Shown here: piece after piece, positions 24,701 to 38,989 of the stretch | Layout of the letters: the number at the start of each line of letters is the position of its first letter | How positions within the stretch are numbered: the first letter of the stretch is position 1 | Source: Scylla paramamosain | Taxonomy: Eukaryota; Arthropoda; Malacostraca; Decapoda; Portunidae | NCBI RefSeq assembly: GCF_035594125.1 | Contig: NC_087197.1 | Span: forward strand, 8,354,110-8,418,109 | DNA length: 64,000 nucleotides | Direction of reading: 5' to 3' | Position numbers and translations under genes: made by a program | Notes under the pieces: model-generated | What the model was told of the DNA's origin: nothing | The model's database searches: none | What the model saw: only the letters and a program-made list of their open reading frames with translations

Positions 24701-27700
24701 AGACAGGTTTCTGGTAAGGTCGTTTAATTTCCCCATATAGGTGGCTTTGGATGCACTTTAGGGTTTGGTACATAACAGTCCGAAAAAAAAGCTAAAATCT
24801 ACTCTTTTTCATAATGTTCTTTTTTCACATATTTTCCCTGAATTTTGGCAGAATTTTAGAATCTCGGTACCTATGAAGATGAATATAAAAAAATCCTATT
24901 TTTTTTATTTATTTATTTATTTTTTCCCTATAAAGAGTGTTATTTGTGGGTTTTAGCTTTTTGGTACTTAAAGAACTTAAACACTCATAATACACGTTTC
25001 TCGAAATGTCCTTTCGTTTCCTGAACATAAGATTCTTTGCATGTATTTAAGCGTTTTTATAGGTAACATGATCAAAAACACTCAATATACAAGTTTTTGG
25101 TAATGTTATTCTGTTTCTAAATAAAGGGTGTTTTGCATGCGTTTTAGCGTTTTGGTATATAAGGAGCTCAAAAACACAGAAAAAACACTTGGTAAAAGTT
25201 GATTTTATTCCCATGTAATGTGATTGCCCTGCTTTTAGTGCTTTATTGCCTATCATGCAAAAAAAAAAAAAAAAAAAACACTTAAAAGACATTTCTGGTA
25301 ATGTCATTTTTTTTCCCACATAAGGCTACTTTCACATAAAATTTGGGGTTTTGGTAACTGAGAATGTGAAAAACACTCAAAATACACGCATTTGGTAAGG
25401 TTGTTCTGTTTCTTAATTAATAGTGTTATTCAGGAGTTTCACCATTTTGGTATCTAAGGAACTTCTCCATATATACGAGTTTTTGCCTTGTGGTTCTTGT
25501 GAAACTATAAAACACTCATCATGCAAGTTTCTCGTAATGTCCTTTTGTATCTCAATATAGAGTGCTTTTTATCCATTTTCGCGTTTTTTGTAGATAAGAA
25601 GCTCAAAAACACTGAAAATATACCTTTTTTGATAATGTTATTCTATTTCTTTATATTCGTTGGTTTGCATCTGTTTTAGCGTTTTTCTACGTAAAACACT
25701 GAAAAGACACTTTTTCAGTAATTTTGTGATGGATTCCCATATTGAATAACTTCCATATTATATATCGTTTTGGTGCCTAACATGCTGAAAAACACTCAAA
25801 AGACAAGTTTCTCGTAAAGTCGTTTAATTTCCTCATATACGTGGCTTTGCATGCACTTTAGGGTTTGGTACATAACAGTCCGAAAAAAAAAGCTAAAATT
25901 AAATTTTTTTCATAATTTTTTTTTCACATAGTTTTCCTGAATTTTGCCAGAATTTTGGCATCTTGGTACCTATGAAGATGAATAACAAAAAAAAATAAAT
26001 AAATTCCTATCTTTTTATTCATTTATTTATTTATTTTTCTATAAACAGTGTTATTCATGGGTTTTAGCTGAATGGTACTTAAAGAACTTAAAAACACTCG
26101 TAATACATGTTTCTCGAAGTGCCCTTTAATTTCCCAAACATAAGGTTCTTTGCATGTATTTAAGAGTTTTTATAGGTAACATGATCAAAAACACTCAAAA
26201 TACATGTTTTTGGTAATGTTATTCTCTTTCTCCATAAAGGGTGTTTTGCGTTCGTTTTAGCGTTTTGGAATATAAGAAGCTCAAAACCACTTAAAGGCAA
26301 GTTGTTAGTAAAAGTTAGCTTTACTTCCATGTAATGTGATTGCCCTGCTTTTTAGTGTTTTATTTTCTATCAAGCTAAAAAAAAAACACTTAAAAGACAC
26401 TTTTCTGGTAATGTCATTTTTTTTCCCACATAAAGCTACTTTCACATAGAATTTGGGGTTTTGGTAACTAAGAATGTGAAAAACACTCAAAATACACGCA
26501 TTTGGTAAGGTTGTTCTGTTTCTCAATTTAGAGTATTATTCAGGAGTTTCAGCATTTTGGTATCTAAGAAACTTCATATATATGAGTTTTTTGCGTTTTT
26601 AGCCTTGTGATTCTTGAGAATCTATAAAACACTCATTATACACGTTTCTCGTAATGTCCTTTTGTTAACCAATAGAGAAAGAGAAAAAAAACACAAAAGA
26701 CAGATTTCTCGTAAAGTCGTTTAATTTCTCCATATAGTTGGCTTTGCATGCACTTCATGGTTTGGTACATAACAGTCCGAAAAAAAAGATAAAATTAACT
26801 TTTTAGATAATGTTCTTTTTGCACATAATTTCCCTGAATTTTGCCAGAATTTTGGCATCTCAGTAGCTATGAAGAAGAATAACAAAAAAAAAAAAAAGAA
26901 TCCTATTCTTTAATTATTTCTTTATTTTTTCTCTATAAAGAGGTTTTAGCTTTTTGGTACTTATGGAACTTAAAAACACACATAATACACGTTTTTCATA
27001 ATGTCCTTTCGTTTCCCAGACATAGGGATCTTTGCATGTATTTAAGCGTTTTTAGAGGTAACATGATCAAAAATACTCAAAATAAATGTTTTTGGTAATG
27101 TTAATCTGTTTCTCCATAAAGGGTGTTTTGCATGTGTTTTAGCGTTTTGGTATATAAGGAGTTAAAAAACACTTAAATGTTGGTTTTATTCCCATGTAAT
27201 GTGATTGCCCTCCTTTTTAGTGCTTTATTGCCTAACTCTCACAAAAACCCTCAAAAGATACTTTTCTGGTAATGTAATTTTTTTTCCCACATAAAGCTAG
27301 TTTCGTATGCAATTTGGTGTTCTAGTAACTAAGAATGTGAAAAACACTCAAAATGCACTCAATTAGTAATGTTATTCTGTTTCTTAATTAAGAGTGTTAT
27401 TCAGGAGTTTCAGCATTTTGGTATCTAAGAAACTTCTCCATATATACTAGTTTTTGCGTTTTTTGGTTCGTGGTTCTTGTGAAACTATAAAATACTCATT
27501 ATCCACGTTTCTCGTAATGTCTTTTTATTTCCCAATATAGAGTGCTTTGCATCCATTTTCACGTTTTTTTTTTTTGTTGGTCACAAGCTCAAAAATACTT
27601 AAAATATACCTTTTTGGTAATGTTATTCTATATCTTCATATTGTTCTGTTTCCATCCGTTTTAGCGTTTTTTACGTAAAACACTGAAGAGACACGTTTTC

Positions 27701-28370
27701 AGTAATTTTGTTTTGGATTCCCATATAGAGTGACTGCCATATTATTTATCGTTTTGGTACCTAATATGCTGAAAAACATTCCAAAGACAGTTTGTAAAGT
27801 CGTTTAATTTCCCCATATAGATGGCTTTGCATGCACTTTAGGGTTTGGTACAATACAGTCCGAAAAAAAAAAGCTAAAATTAACTTTTTCGATAATGTTC
27901 TTTTATCCACATAATTTCCCTGAATTTTAACAGAATTTTGGCATCTCGGTACCTCTGAAGATGAATAACAAAAAAAAAAAAAATTATTTTCTTTTATTTT
28001 ATTTATTTATTTTTATTTATTTATTTATTTATTTTTTTTTTTTTGTTTCTTCATAAAGAGTGTTATTTGTGGGTTTTAACTTTTTGGTATTTAAGTAACT
28101 TAAAAACACTTATAATACACGTTTCTCGTAATATCCTTTCGTTTTTCAAACAGGATTCTTTGCATGTATTTAAGCGTTTTTATAGGTAACACGATCAAAA
28201 ACACTCAAAAATACATGTTTTTTGTAATGTTTTTGTTTTTCTCCAAAAAGGATTTTTTGGTTTTAGCTTTTTGGTATGTAAGGAGCTCAAAAATATTTAA
28301 CGGCAAGTTCTTGGTAAAATTTGGTTTTATTCCCATGTAATGTGATTGCCCTGGCTTTTAGTGCTAATAA
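20719..28370 (+). repeat. Satellite array, plus orientation
   Basis: HOR landmarks at about 21,780, 22,845, 23,630, 24,880, 25,975, 26,870 and 27,955, mostly 0.85-1.25 kb apart. Local losses explain the short intervals: m2 joins m5 at about 23,210 (AATATTATTAGAGTGC), a loss of about 340 bp relative to 36,695-37,050, and m5 joins m7/m8 near 26,672-26,690. A small duplication of the m11 start lies at 23,755-23,820. Bases 20,719-24,600 match 33,123-38,360 with stepwise offsets. A TTTA-rich tract at 28,003-28,045 is an expanded m9/m10 boundary. No gene is visible. Confidence 0.92.
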
Positions 28371-28664
28371 CATTACCAAAAACATGTATTTTGAGTGTTT
28401 TTTATCATATTTCCAATAAAAACGCTTAAATGACATTACCAGAAAAATGTCTTTTAAGTATTTTTGAGCGTTATATGCAACAAAGCACTAAAAAGCAGAA
28501 AAATCACATAACTTGGGTATAAAACCAACTTTTACGAAGAACTTGCCTTTAAGTGTTTTTTTTTTAACTCCTTACATACCAAAACGCTAAAACGCATGTA
28601 AAACACCGTTTATGGAGAGCAAGGCAACCTATATGGAAAAATTACTCGACTTTACCAGAAAAAC
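28371..28664 (-). repeat. Minus-oriented satellite island
   Basis: Reversed m11/m3, m2, m1 and m8 in a plus-oriented array. Its 28,371-28,620 part is an inverted copy of about 29,070-29,330. Both share the m3-m11 fusion (AAAACGCTTAAATGACATTA on this strand) and the unusual m2 wording ACTTGGGTATAAAACC. The left breakpoint is TTTTAGTGCTAATAACATTA; the right side runs into the palindrome centred near 28,692. Confidence 0.87.
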
Positions 28665-28765
28665 ATTGAAAAAAATTGAAAACATTGAACATTGAAAAAG
28701 AAAAACATTGAAAAGACAGGTTTCTGGTAAAGTTGAGTAATTTTTCCATATAGGTGGCTTTGCCT
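28621..28765. repeat. Imperfect palindrome at an orientation switch
   Basis: The left arm (28,621-28,662, CCTATATGGAAAAATTACTC and flanks) is nearly the reverse complement of 28,721-28,765 (GAGTAATTTTTCCATATAGG and flanks) over about 40 bp. The spacer of about 58 bp is built from short ACATTGAAAA-like repeats. Both arms are m8. A head-to-head fold-back junction with locally templated filler would give this structure. Confidence 0.85.
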
Positions 28766-31700
28766 GCACTTCAGGGTTTGGTACATAACGCCGGAAAAAA
28801 GCTGAAATTATTATTTTTTTAAATTTGCCTGAATTTTTCCAGAATTTTGGTATCTCGGTACCTATGAATATGAATAACAAATTTTTTTTTCTCTATGAAG
28901 TGTTATTTGTGTGTTTTAGCTTTTTGGTGCTTAAGGAACTTAAAAACACTCATAATACACGATTTTCTTAATGATTTTTCTTATACAAACATAGGGTTCT
29001 TTACATGTATTTAAGCATTTTTATAAGTAACTTGATCAAAAACACTCAAAATACATATTTTTGGTAATGTTACTCTGTTTCTCCATAAAGGGTGTTTTAC
29101 ATGCGTTTTAACGTTTTGGTATGTAAGGAGTTAAAAAATACACTTAATGGCAAGTTCTTCGTAAAAGTTGGTTTTATACCCAAGTTATGTGATTTTTCTG
29201 CTTTTTAGTGCTTTGTTGCATATCACGCTCAAAAACACTTAAAAGACATTTTTCTGGTAATGTCATTTAAGCGTTTTTATTGGAAATATGATAAAAAACA
29301 CTCAAAATACATGTTTTTGGTAATGTTATTCTGTTTCACCATAAAGTGTATTTTGCATACGTTTTAGTGTTTTGGTATATAAGGAGCTCAAAAACACTTA
29401 AAGGCAAGTTCTTATTAAAAATTTGTTTTATTCCAATGTAATGTGATTGCCCTGCTTTTCAGTGCTTCTTTGCCTAACACGCTCAAAAACACTCAAAGGC
29501 ATTTTTCTGGTAATGTCATTTTTTTCCCACATAAAGCTGGTTTCGCATGCAATTTGGGGTTTTGAAAACTAAGAATGTAAAAAAGCACTCAAAATATGCA
29601 CATTTAATAAGATTGTTCTGTTTCTCAATTAAGAGTGTTGTTCATGAGTTTCAGCATTTTGGTATCTACGAAACTTCTTCATATACACTAGATTTTGCAT
29701 TTTTTGCCTTATGGTTCTTTTGAACTATAAAACACTCATTATACACTTTTCATGCAATGTCCTTTTCTTTCCCATTATATAGTGCTTTGCATCAATTTTC
29801 GTGTTTTTTATAGGTAAAAAGCTCAAAAACACTCAAAATATACCTTTTTGGTAATGTTTTTCTATTTCTTTATATTGGTTTGTTTGCATCCGTGTTAGCG
29901 TTTTTCTACGTAAAACACTGAGAAGACACGTTTTCAGTAATTTTGTTTTGAATTCCCATATAGAGTGAGTTCCTTATTATTTATTGTTTTGGTGCCTAAC
30001 ATGCTGAACAACACTCAAAAGAGAGATTTCTGATCAGGTGGTTTAATTTCCTTATGTACGAGACTTTGCATGCACTTTTGGGTTTGGTATATAAAAAAGC
30101 TAAAATTAACTTTTTTGGTAATATTCTTTTATCATATAATTGCCCTGAATTTTCCCAGAATTTTGGCATTTTGGTACCTATGAAGGTAAATAAAAAAAAT
30201 TTTAAAAATCCTATTTTTTTTTTTTTTTTTTTTTTTTTTTGTCAATAAAGGGTGTTATTTGTGGGATTTACCTTTTTGGTACTTAAGGTACTTAAAAAAC
30301 ACTCATAATACACGTTTCTCGTAATGTCCTTTCGTTTCCCAAACATAAGGTTCTTTGCATGTATTTAAGCGTTTTTATAGATAACGTGATCAAAAACACT
30401 CAAAATACAAGGTTTTGGTAATGTTATTCTGTTTCTCTTTAAAGTGTGTTTTGAAAGTGTTTTAGCAGTTTTGTATAAAAGGAGCTCAAAAACACTTAAA
30501 GGCAAGTTCTTGGTAAAAAATGGTTTTATTCCAATATAATGTGATTGTCCTGCTTTTGAGTGCTTTATTACCTATCACGTTGAAAAACATTCAAAAGATA
30601 CTTTTCTGGTAAAGTCTTATTTTTCCCCACAAAGCTATTTTCGCATGTAATTTGGGGTTTCTGGTAACTAAGAGTGTGAAAAGCACTCAAAATACACGCA
30701 TTTATTAAGGTTGTTCTGTTTCTCAATTAAGAGTGTTATTCATGAGTTTCAGCATTTTGGTGTCTAGGAAATCTCTCCATATACACGAGTTTTTGCGTTG
30801 TTTGCTTTGTGGTTCTTTTGAACTATAAAAATCTCATTATACACTTTTCTTGCAATGTCCTTTTGTTTCCCAATATAGAGTACTTTGCATCAATTTTCGC
30901 GTTTTTGTAGGTAAAAAGCTCAAAAACACACAAAATATACATTTTTGGTAACGTTTTTCTATTTCTTGATATTGGTTAGTTTGCTTCCGTTTTAACGTTT
31001 TTCAACGTAAAACACTGAGAAGAAACGATTTTAGTAACTTTATTTTGGATTCCCATATAGAGTGAGATCCTTATTATTTATCGTTTTGGTGCCTAACATG
31101 CTTAAAAACACACAAAACAAAGATTTCTGGTAAGGTCGTTTAATTTCCTCATATTGGAGGCTTTGCATGCACTTTAGGGTTTGGTACATAACAGTCCGAA
31201 AAAAAAAGCTGAAATTAACTTTTTTGATAATATTCTTTTATCATATAATTGCCCTGAATTTTTCCAGAATTTTGGCATCTCGGTACCTATGAAGATGAAT
31301 AACAAAAAAAAAATCCTATTTATTTTATTTTTTTTATTTTTTATTTTCTAAATAAAGAGTGTTATTTGTGAGTTTTAGCTTTTTGGTACTTAAGGAACTT
31401 ATAAAAACACTCATAATACACGTTTCTCGTAATGTCCTTTTGTTTCACAAACATAATATTCTTTGCATGTACTTAAGCGTTTTTATAGATAACATGATCA
31501 AAAACACTCAAAATACATGTTTTTGGTAATGTTATTCTGTTTCTCCATAAAGTTTGTTTTTCATGCGTTTTAGCGGTTTGGTATATAAGGGGTTAAAAAA
31601 CACTTAAAGGCAAATTCTTCGTACAAATTGGTTTTATTCTCATGTAATGTGATCGTTCTGCTTTTTAGTGCTTTGTTGCATATCACGCTCAAAAACACTC

Positions 31701-32814
31701 AAAATACACTTTTCTGGTAATGTATTTTTTTTCCCAAATGAAGCTAGTTTCGCATGTAATTTGGCATTTTTGTAACTAAGAATGTGAAAAACACTTAAAA
31801 TACACAATTTGGTAAGGTAGTTCTGTTTATCGATTAAAAGTGTTATTCATGCATTTCATCATTTTGGTATGTAAAAATTTCTCTATATACACGAGTTTTT
31901 ACGTTTATTGCCTTGTGGTTCTTTTAAAACTATAAAACACTCATTATACACATTTCTCGTAATGTCCTTTTGTTTCCTAATATACAGTGCTTTACATCCA
32001 TTTTTGCATTTTTTGTAGGTAATAAGCTCAAAAACACTCAAAAAATATCTTTTTGGTAATGTTATTCTATTTCTTCATATAGGATGGTTTGTATCCGCTT
32101 TAGCGTTTTTCTACGTAAAACACTGAAAAGACACGTTTTCAGTAATTTTGTTTTGGATTCACATATTGACTGATTTTCATATTATTTATCATATTGGTGC
32201 CATATTGGTGCTGAAAAACATTGAAAAGACAGGTTTCTGGTAAAGTCTTTTAACCTATATAGGTGGCTTTGCATGCACTTTAAGTTTTGGTACATAACAA
32301 TCAGAAAAAAAAGCTATATTTAACTTTCATGATAATGTTCTTTTTTTTTCACATAAATTCCCTGAATTTTGGCAGAATATTGGCAATTCGGTACCTATGA
32401 AGATGAAAAACAAAAAAACAAAAAAATTTTTTTTTTTATTTATTCATTTATTTTTTTTTTCTAAAGAGTGTTATTTGTGGGTTTTAGCTTTTTTGGTACT
32501 GAAGGAACTTAAAAATCACTCATAATACACGTTTCTCGTAATGTTCTTTCGTTTCCCAAACATAAGGTTCTTTGCATGTATTTAAGCGTTTTTTTAGATA
32601 ACATGATAAAAAACACTCAAAATACATGTATTTGGTAATGTTATTCTGTTTCTCCAAGAAATGTATTTTGCATGCGTTTTAGCGATTTGTTATGTAAGGA
32701 CCTCAAAAACATTTAAAGGCCAGTTCTTGGTAAAATTTGGTTTTATTCCCATGTAATGTGATTGCCCTGGCATTTAGTGCTTTATTGCGTACCACGCTTA
32801 AAAACACTGAAAAG
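28700..32814 (+). repeat. Satellite array, plus orientation
   Basis: HOR landmarks at about 28,865, 30,175, 31,285 and 32,400; the last three are 1,110-1,115 bp apart and regular. The m9/m10 boundary at 30,200-30,240 is expanded to a T-run of more than 25. A small duplication (CATATTGGTGC twice) lies at 32,190-32,212. No gene is visible. Confidence 0.93.
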
Positions 32815-34155
32815 ACATGCAAAGCCTCCCATATGAGGAAATTAAAGACGTTACCAGAAATCTGTCTTTTGGGTGCTTTTTAGCATGTTAGACACCAAAA
32901 CGATAAATAATAAGGAACTCACTCTATGTGGGAATCCAAAAGAAAATTACTGAAAACGTGTCTTCTCAGTGTTTTACGTAGAAAACATTGCGAGAAAAAT
33001 GTATAATGAATGTTTTATAGTTCAAAAAATCCAAAAGGCAAAAAACGCAAAAACTCGTGTAAATGCTGAAACTCATGAATAACACTTAATTGAGAAACAG
33101 AGCAACCTTACTAAATGCGTGTCAAAAACACTAAAAGGCAAGTTCTTCGTAAAAGTTGGTTTTATTCCCATGTAATGTGATTGCCCTGCTTTTTAGTGTT
33201 TTATTGCCTAGCACGCTCAAAAACACTCAAAGACACTTTTCTGGTAATGTCATTTTTTCCCTCATAAAGCTAGTTTCGCATGGAATTATGGGTTTTGGTA
33301 ACTAAGAATGTAAAAAAAAAAAAAACACTCAAAATACACGCATTTAGTAAAGTTGTTCTGTTTCTTCATTAAGAGTGTTATTCATGAGTTTCAGTATTTT
33401 GGTATTTTGGCGTTTTTTGATTTGTGATTAGGGTGAACTATAAAACACTCATTATACACGTTTCTCATTATGTCCTCTTTTTTCCTTATATAGAGTGCTT
33501 TGCATCCATTTTCGAGTTTCTTTTTTATGTAACAAGCTCAAAAACACACAAAATATACTTTTTTGGTAATGTTATTCTATTCCTTCATATTGGTTAGTTT
33601 TGCCTCCGTTTTTGCGTTTTTCTACGTAAATCTTTTAAAAGACACGTTTCCAGTAATTTTGTTTTGGATATCCATATAGAGTGACTTTCATATTATTTAT
33701 CGTTTTGATGCTTAACATGCTTTTTGATGCCTTGTGCTTCCCATTATAGAGTTCTGTCCATCCATTTTCGCGATTTTTGTAGGTTAGAATTTCAAAAACA
33801 CTCAAAATATATCTTTTTGGTAATGTTATTCTATTTCTTCATTTTGGTTAGTTTGCATCCGTTTTAGCGTTTTGTACGTAAAACACCGAAAAGACACGTT
33901 TTCAGTAATTTTGTTTTGGATTCCCATATAGATTGACTTCCTTGGGTTTTATCATTTTGGTTCCTAACATGCTGAAAAACACTCATAAGACAGTTTTCTG
34001 GCAAACGTTTAATTTCCTCATATAGGTGGCTTTGCATACACTTTAGGGGTTTGGTACATAACAGTCCGAAAAAAAAGCTAAATTTAACTTTTTTGATAAT
34101 GTTCTTATTTCATATAATTTCCTGAACTTTGCCCGAATTTTGGCACCTCGTTACC
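32400..34155 (+). repeat. Extended HOR variant with internal inversion
   Basis: Successive m9 landmarks are about 1.76 kb apart. The arrangement is the same as at 19,995-21,780: inverted segment (32,815-33,122), then m2-m7, then the m7-to-m5 jump near 33,717 (ACATGCTTTTTGATGCC). It is the direct counterpart of the 19,995 copy at an offset of about 12.4 kb. Confidence 0.8.
32815..33122 (-). repeat. Inverted satellite segment, short form
   Basis: About 308 bp, near-identical to 20,410-20,718, including the same internal m6/m5 deletion and the breakpoint AAATGCGTGTCAAAAACAC on its right side. Confidence 0.87.
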
Positions 34156-37100
34156 TATGAAGATGAATAAGAATGAAAAAAAAAATCGTATTTTTTTACT
34201 TATTTACTTTTTTTTGTCAATAAAGAGTGTAATTTATGGCTTTTAGCTTTTTCGTACTTAATGAACTTAAAAACAGTCATAATACATGTTTCTCGTAATG
34301 TCCTTTCATTTCCATAAAATACGGTTTTTTGCATATATTTAAGCGTTTTTATTGGTAACATGATCAAAAACACTCAAAATACATGTTTTTAGTAATATTC
34401 TGTTTCACCATCAAGTGTATTTTGCATGCATTTTAGTGTTTTGGTATAAAAGGAGCTGAAAATACACTTAAAGGCAAGTTTTTGTTAAAAATTGGTTTTA
34501 TTCCAATATAATGTGATTGCCCTGCTTTTTAGTGCTTTATTGCCTAACACGCTCAAAAAAACTCTAAAGACATTTTTCTGGTAATGTCATTTTTTTCCCA
34601 CAAAAAGCTGGATTCGAATGCAATTTGGGGTTTTGGTAACTAAGGATGTGAAAAGCACTCAAAATACAAGCAATTAGTAAGATTGTTCTTTTTCTCAATT
34701 AAGAGTGTTGTTCCAGAGTTACAGCATTTTGGAATGTAAGAAACTTCTTAATATACACGAGTTTTTGCGTTTTTTGCCTTGTAGTTCTTGTGAAACTATA
34801 AAACACTCGTTATACACGTTTCTCGTAATGTCCTTTTCCTTCCCAATATAGAGTGCTTTCCATCCATTTTCGCTTTTTTTGTAGGTAACAATTTGAAAAA
34901 CACTTAAAATATACCTTTTCGGTAATGTTATTTTATTTCTTCATATTGGTTGGTTTGCATCCGTTTTAGCGTTTTTCTACGTAAAACACCGAAAAGACAC
35001 GTTTTTAGTTATTTTGTTTTGGATTCCCATATAGATTGAATTCCATGTTATTTATCGTGTTGGTTTTTAACATGCTAAAAAACACTCATATGACCGTTTT
35101 CTGGTAAAGACATTTAATTTCCACATATAGGTGGCTTTGCATGCACTTTAGGGGTTTGGTAAATAACAGTTCGAAAAAAAAAAAGCTAAATTTAACTTTT
35201 TTGATAATGTTCTTATTTCACATAATTTCCTAAAATTTTGCATTTCGGTACCTGTGAAGATGAATAAGAAAGGAAAAAAATATTGTATTTATATATTTTT
35301 TTTATTTATTTATTGTTTCTCAATAAAGAGTGTTATTTGTGGCTTTTAGCTTTTTGGTAATTAATGAACTTAAAAACACTCATAATACTCGTTTCTCGTA
35401 ATCTCCTTTCGTTTCCCAAAAATAGTGTTCTTTGCATTTATTTAAGCGTTTTTATTGGTAACATGATCAAAAACACTCAAAATACATGTTTTTGGTAATG
35501 TTATACTGTTTCCCCATAAAGAGTGTTTTGCATGCGTTTTAGTGTTTTGGTATATAAGCAGCTCAAAAACACATAAATGCAAGTTCTTGGTAAAAACTCG
35601 TTTTCCTCCAACGTAATGTGATTGCCCTCCTTTTTAGTGCTTTATTTTGTATCATGCTCAAAAACACTCACAAGACACTTTTCTGGTAAAGTCTTTTTTT
35701 TCCCAGAAATTTATTTTCGCATGCAATTTTGGGTTTTGATAAGAATACAAAAAGCAATCAAAATACACGCATTTATTAGGGCTGTTCTGTTTCTCAATTA
35801 GGAGTGTTATACATGAGTTTTAGCATTTTTGTATCTAGGAAACCTCTCCATATACACGAGATTTTGCGTTTTTCGCCTCGCGGTTCTTATGAACTATAAA
35901 ACACTCATTATACACTTTTCTTGCAATGTCCTTTTCTTTCCCAATATAGAGTGCTTTGCATCAATTTTCGCGTTTTTTGTAGGTAACATGCTCAAAAACA
36001 CTCAAAATATACCTTTTTAGTAACGTTTTTCTATTTCTTGATATTGGTTGCTTTGCATCCGTTTTAGAGTTTTTCTACGTAAAACACTGAGAAGACACGT
36101 TTTCAGTAGCTTTTTTTTTTGGATTCCCCTATAGAGTGAGTTTTTTTTTTATTATTTATCGTTTTGGTGCCTAACATGCTAAAAAAAACACTCAAAACAC
36201 ATATTTCTGGTAAGGTCGTTTAATTTCCTCATATAGGAGTCTTTGCATGCACTTTAAGGTTTGGTACATAACAGTCCAATAAAAAAAAACCGGAAATTAA
36301 CTTTTTTGATAACACTCTTCTATCATATGATTGCCCTGAATTTTCCCAGAATTTTGGCATCTCGGTACCTATGAATATGAATAACAAAAAAAAAAAAAAA
36401 ATCCTATTTCTTTATATTTTTTTATTTTCTAAATAAAGGCCTTAAAAAAATAAAAAAAAATTAAAAAAACACTCATAATACACGTTTCTCGTAATATCCT
36501 TTTGTTTCCCAAACATAATGTTCTTTGCATGTAATTAAGCGTTTATATAGATAACATTATCAATAACACTCAAAATACATGTTTTTGGTAATGTTCTGTT
36601 TCTCCATAAAGTTTGTTTTTGTATGGGTTTTAGCGGTTTGGTATATAAGGACATCAAAAACACTTAAAGGCAAGTTTTTGGTATAAATTGGTGTTATTCC
36701 AATGTAATATGATTGCCCTGCTTTTTAGTGCTTTATTGCCTATCACGCTCAAAAACACTTAAAAGACACTTTTCTGGTAATGTCATTTTTTTCTCACATA
36801 AAGGTGGTTTTGCATACAATTTGGGGTTTTGGTAACTAAGAATGTGAAAAGCACTCAAAATACACGCATTTAGTAAGGTTGTTCTGTTTCTCAATTAAGA
36901 GTGTTATTCATGAGTTTCAGCATTTTTGTATTTAGGAACCTTCTCCATATACAGGAGTTTTTGTGTTTTTAGCCTTTTGGTTCTTTTGAACTATAAAAAA
37001 CTCATTATACACTTTTCTTGCAAAATCCTTTTGTTTTTTAATATAGAGTGCTTTGCATCAATTTTCGCGTTTTTTTGTAGGTAACAAGCTCAAAAACACT

Positions 37101-38989
37101 CAAAATATACCTTTTTGGTAATGTTTTTCTATTTCTTGATATTGGTAGGTTTGCATCCGTTTTAGCGTTTTTCTACGTAAAAGAAAGAAAAAACACTTTT
37201 TCAGTGTTTTTGTTTTGGATTCTCATATAGAGTGAGTTCCTTATTATTTATCGTTTTGGTGCCTAACATGCTGAAAAAATCTCAAAAAACAGATTTCTGG
37301 TAAGCTCGTTTAATTTCCTCATATAGGAGTCTTTGGATGCACTTTACGGTTTGGTACATAAGAGTCCGAAAAAAAAAGTTAAAATTTACTTTTTTGATAA
37401 TTTTTGTTTTAACGTATAATAGTCCTGAATTTTCCCAGAATTTTGGCATTTCGGTACCTATGAAGATGAATAACAAAAAAAAAAAAATCTTATTTTTTTA
37501 TTTTATTACTTTTTTTTTCTAAATAAAGAGTTATTTGTGGGTTTTAATTTTTGGTACTTAAGGAACTTAAAAACACTTATAATACACATTTCTCGTAATG
37601 TCCTTTCGTTTCTTAAACATAAGGTTTTTTGCATGTATTTAAGCGTTTTTATAGATAACATGATCAAAAACACTCAAAATATATGTTTTTGGTAATTTTA
37701 TTCTCTTTCTCCATAAAAGGTGTTTTGCATGCGTTTTAGCGTTTTCATATGTAATTAGCTCAAAAACACTTAAAGGCAAGTTCTTGGTAAAAGTTGTTAT
37801 TATTCCCATGTAATGTGATTCCCCTGCTTTTTAGTGCTTTATTGCCTAACACGCTCAAAAACACTCAAAAAACACTTTTCTGGTAATATCATTTTTTTCC
37901 CAAATAAAGCTAGTTTTGCATGGAATTTTGAGTTTTGGTAACTAAGAATGTGAAAAAAAACTCAAAACACAGTTTTTTGTAAGGTTTTTCTATTTCCCAA
38001 TTAAAAGTGTTATTCATGAGTTTCAGCATTTTGGTATGTAAGAAACTTTTCTAATACACACATTTGGTAAGGTTTTTCTGTTTCAAAATTAAAAGTGTTA
38101 TTGATGAGTTTCAGCTTTTTGGTATGTAAGAAACTTCCTTATGTACACGAGTTTTTGAGTATTTTACCTTGTGGTTCTTGTCAAACTATAAAACACTCAT
38201 ACACGTTTCTCGTAATGTCCTCTTCTTTGCCAATATAAAGTGCTTTCCATCCATTTTTGCATTTTTTGTAGGTAACAAGCTCAAAAACACAACAAAATAT
38301 ATCTTTTTGGTAATGTTATTCTATTTCTTCATATTGGTTGGTTTGCATCCGTTTTAGCGTTTTTCTACGTAAATCACTGAAAACACACGTTTTAAGTAAT
38401 ATTGTTCAAAAATTCAAAAAATTGCTGGAAAACACTCAAGAGACAGGTTTCTGGTAAAGTCGTGTAATTTCCCCATATAGGTGGATTTGCATGCACTTCA
38501 GAGTTTGTACATAACTCCAGAAAAAAGCTAAAATTATTTTTTTTATAATGATTTTTTTTTTTACAAAATTTCCATGAATTTTGGCAGAATTTTGGCATCT
38601 CGGTACCTATGAAGATGAATAACAATTTTTTTTTTTCAATAAAAAGTTATTTTTGGGTTTTAGCTTTTTGGTACTTAAGGAACTTAAAAATCACTCATAA
38701 TACACGTTTCTCGTAATGTTCTTTCGTTTCCCAAAAATAAGGTTCTTTGCATGTATTTAAGCGTTTTTATACATAACATGATCAAAAACACTCAAAATAC
38801 ATGTATTTGGTAATGTTATTCTGTTTCTCCATAAAATGTATTTTGCATGCGTTTTAGCGTTTTGGTACGTAAGTGGCTCAAAAACACTTATAGGTAAGTT
38901 CTTGGTAAAATTTGGTTTTATTCCCATGTAATGTGATTGCCATGGCATTTAGTGCTTTATTGCGTAACACGCTCACAAACACCTAAAAG
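33123..38989 (+). repeat. Satellite array, plus orientation
   Basis: HOR landmarks at about 34,155, 35,260, 36,370, 37,460 and 38,605 (1,090-1,145 bp spacing). At 36,430-36,470 most of m10 is replaced by an A-rich stretch. Near 38,397-38,440, m7 is shortened to about half length (AATATTGTTCAAAAATTC). Bases 35,470-38,360 match 22,000-24,600. No gene is visible. Confidence 0.93.
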
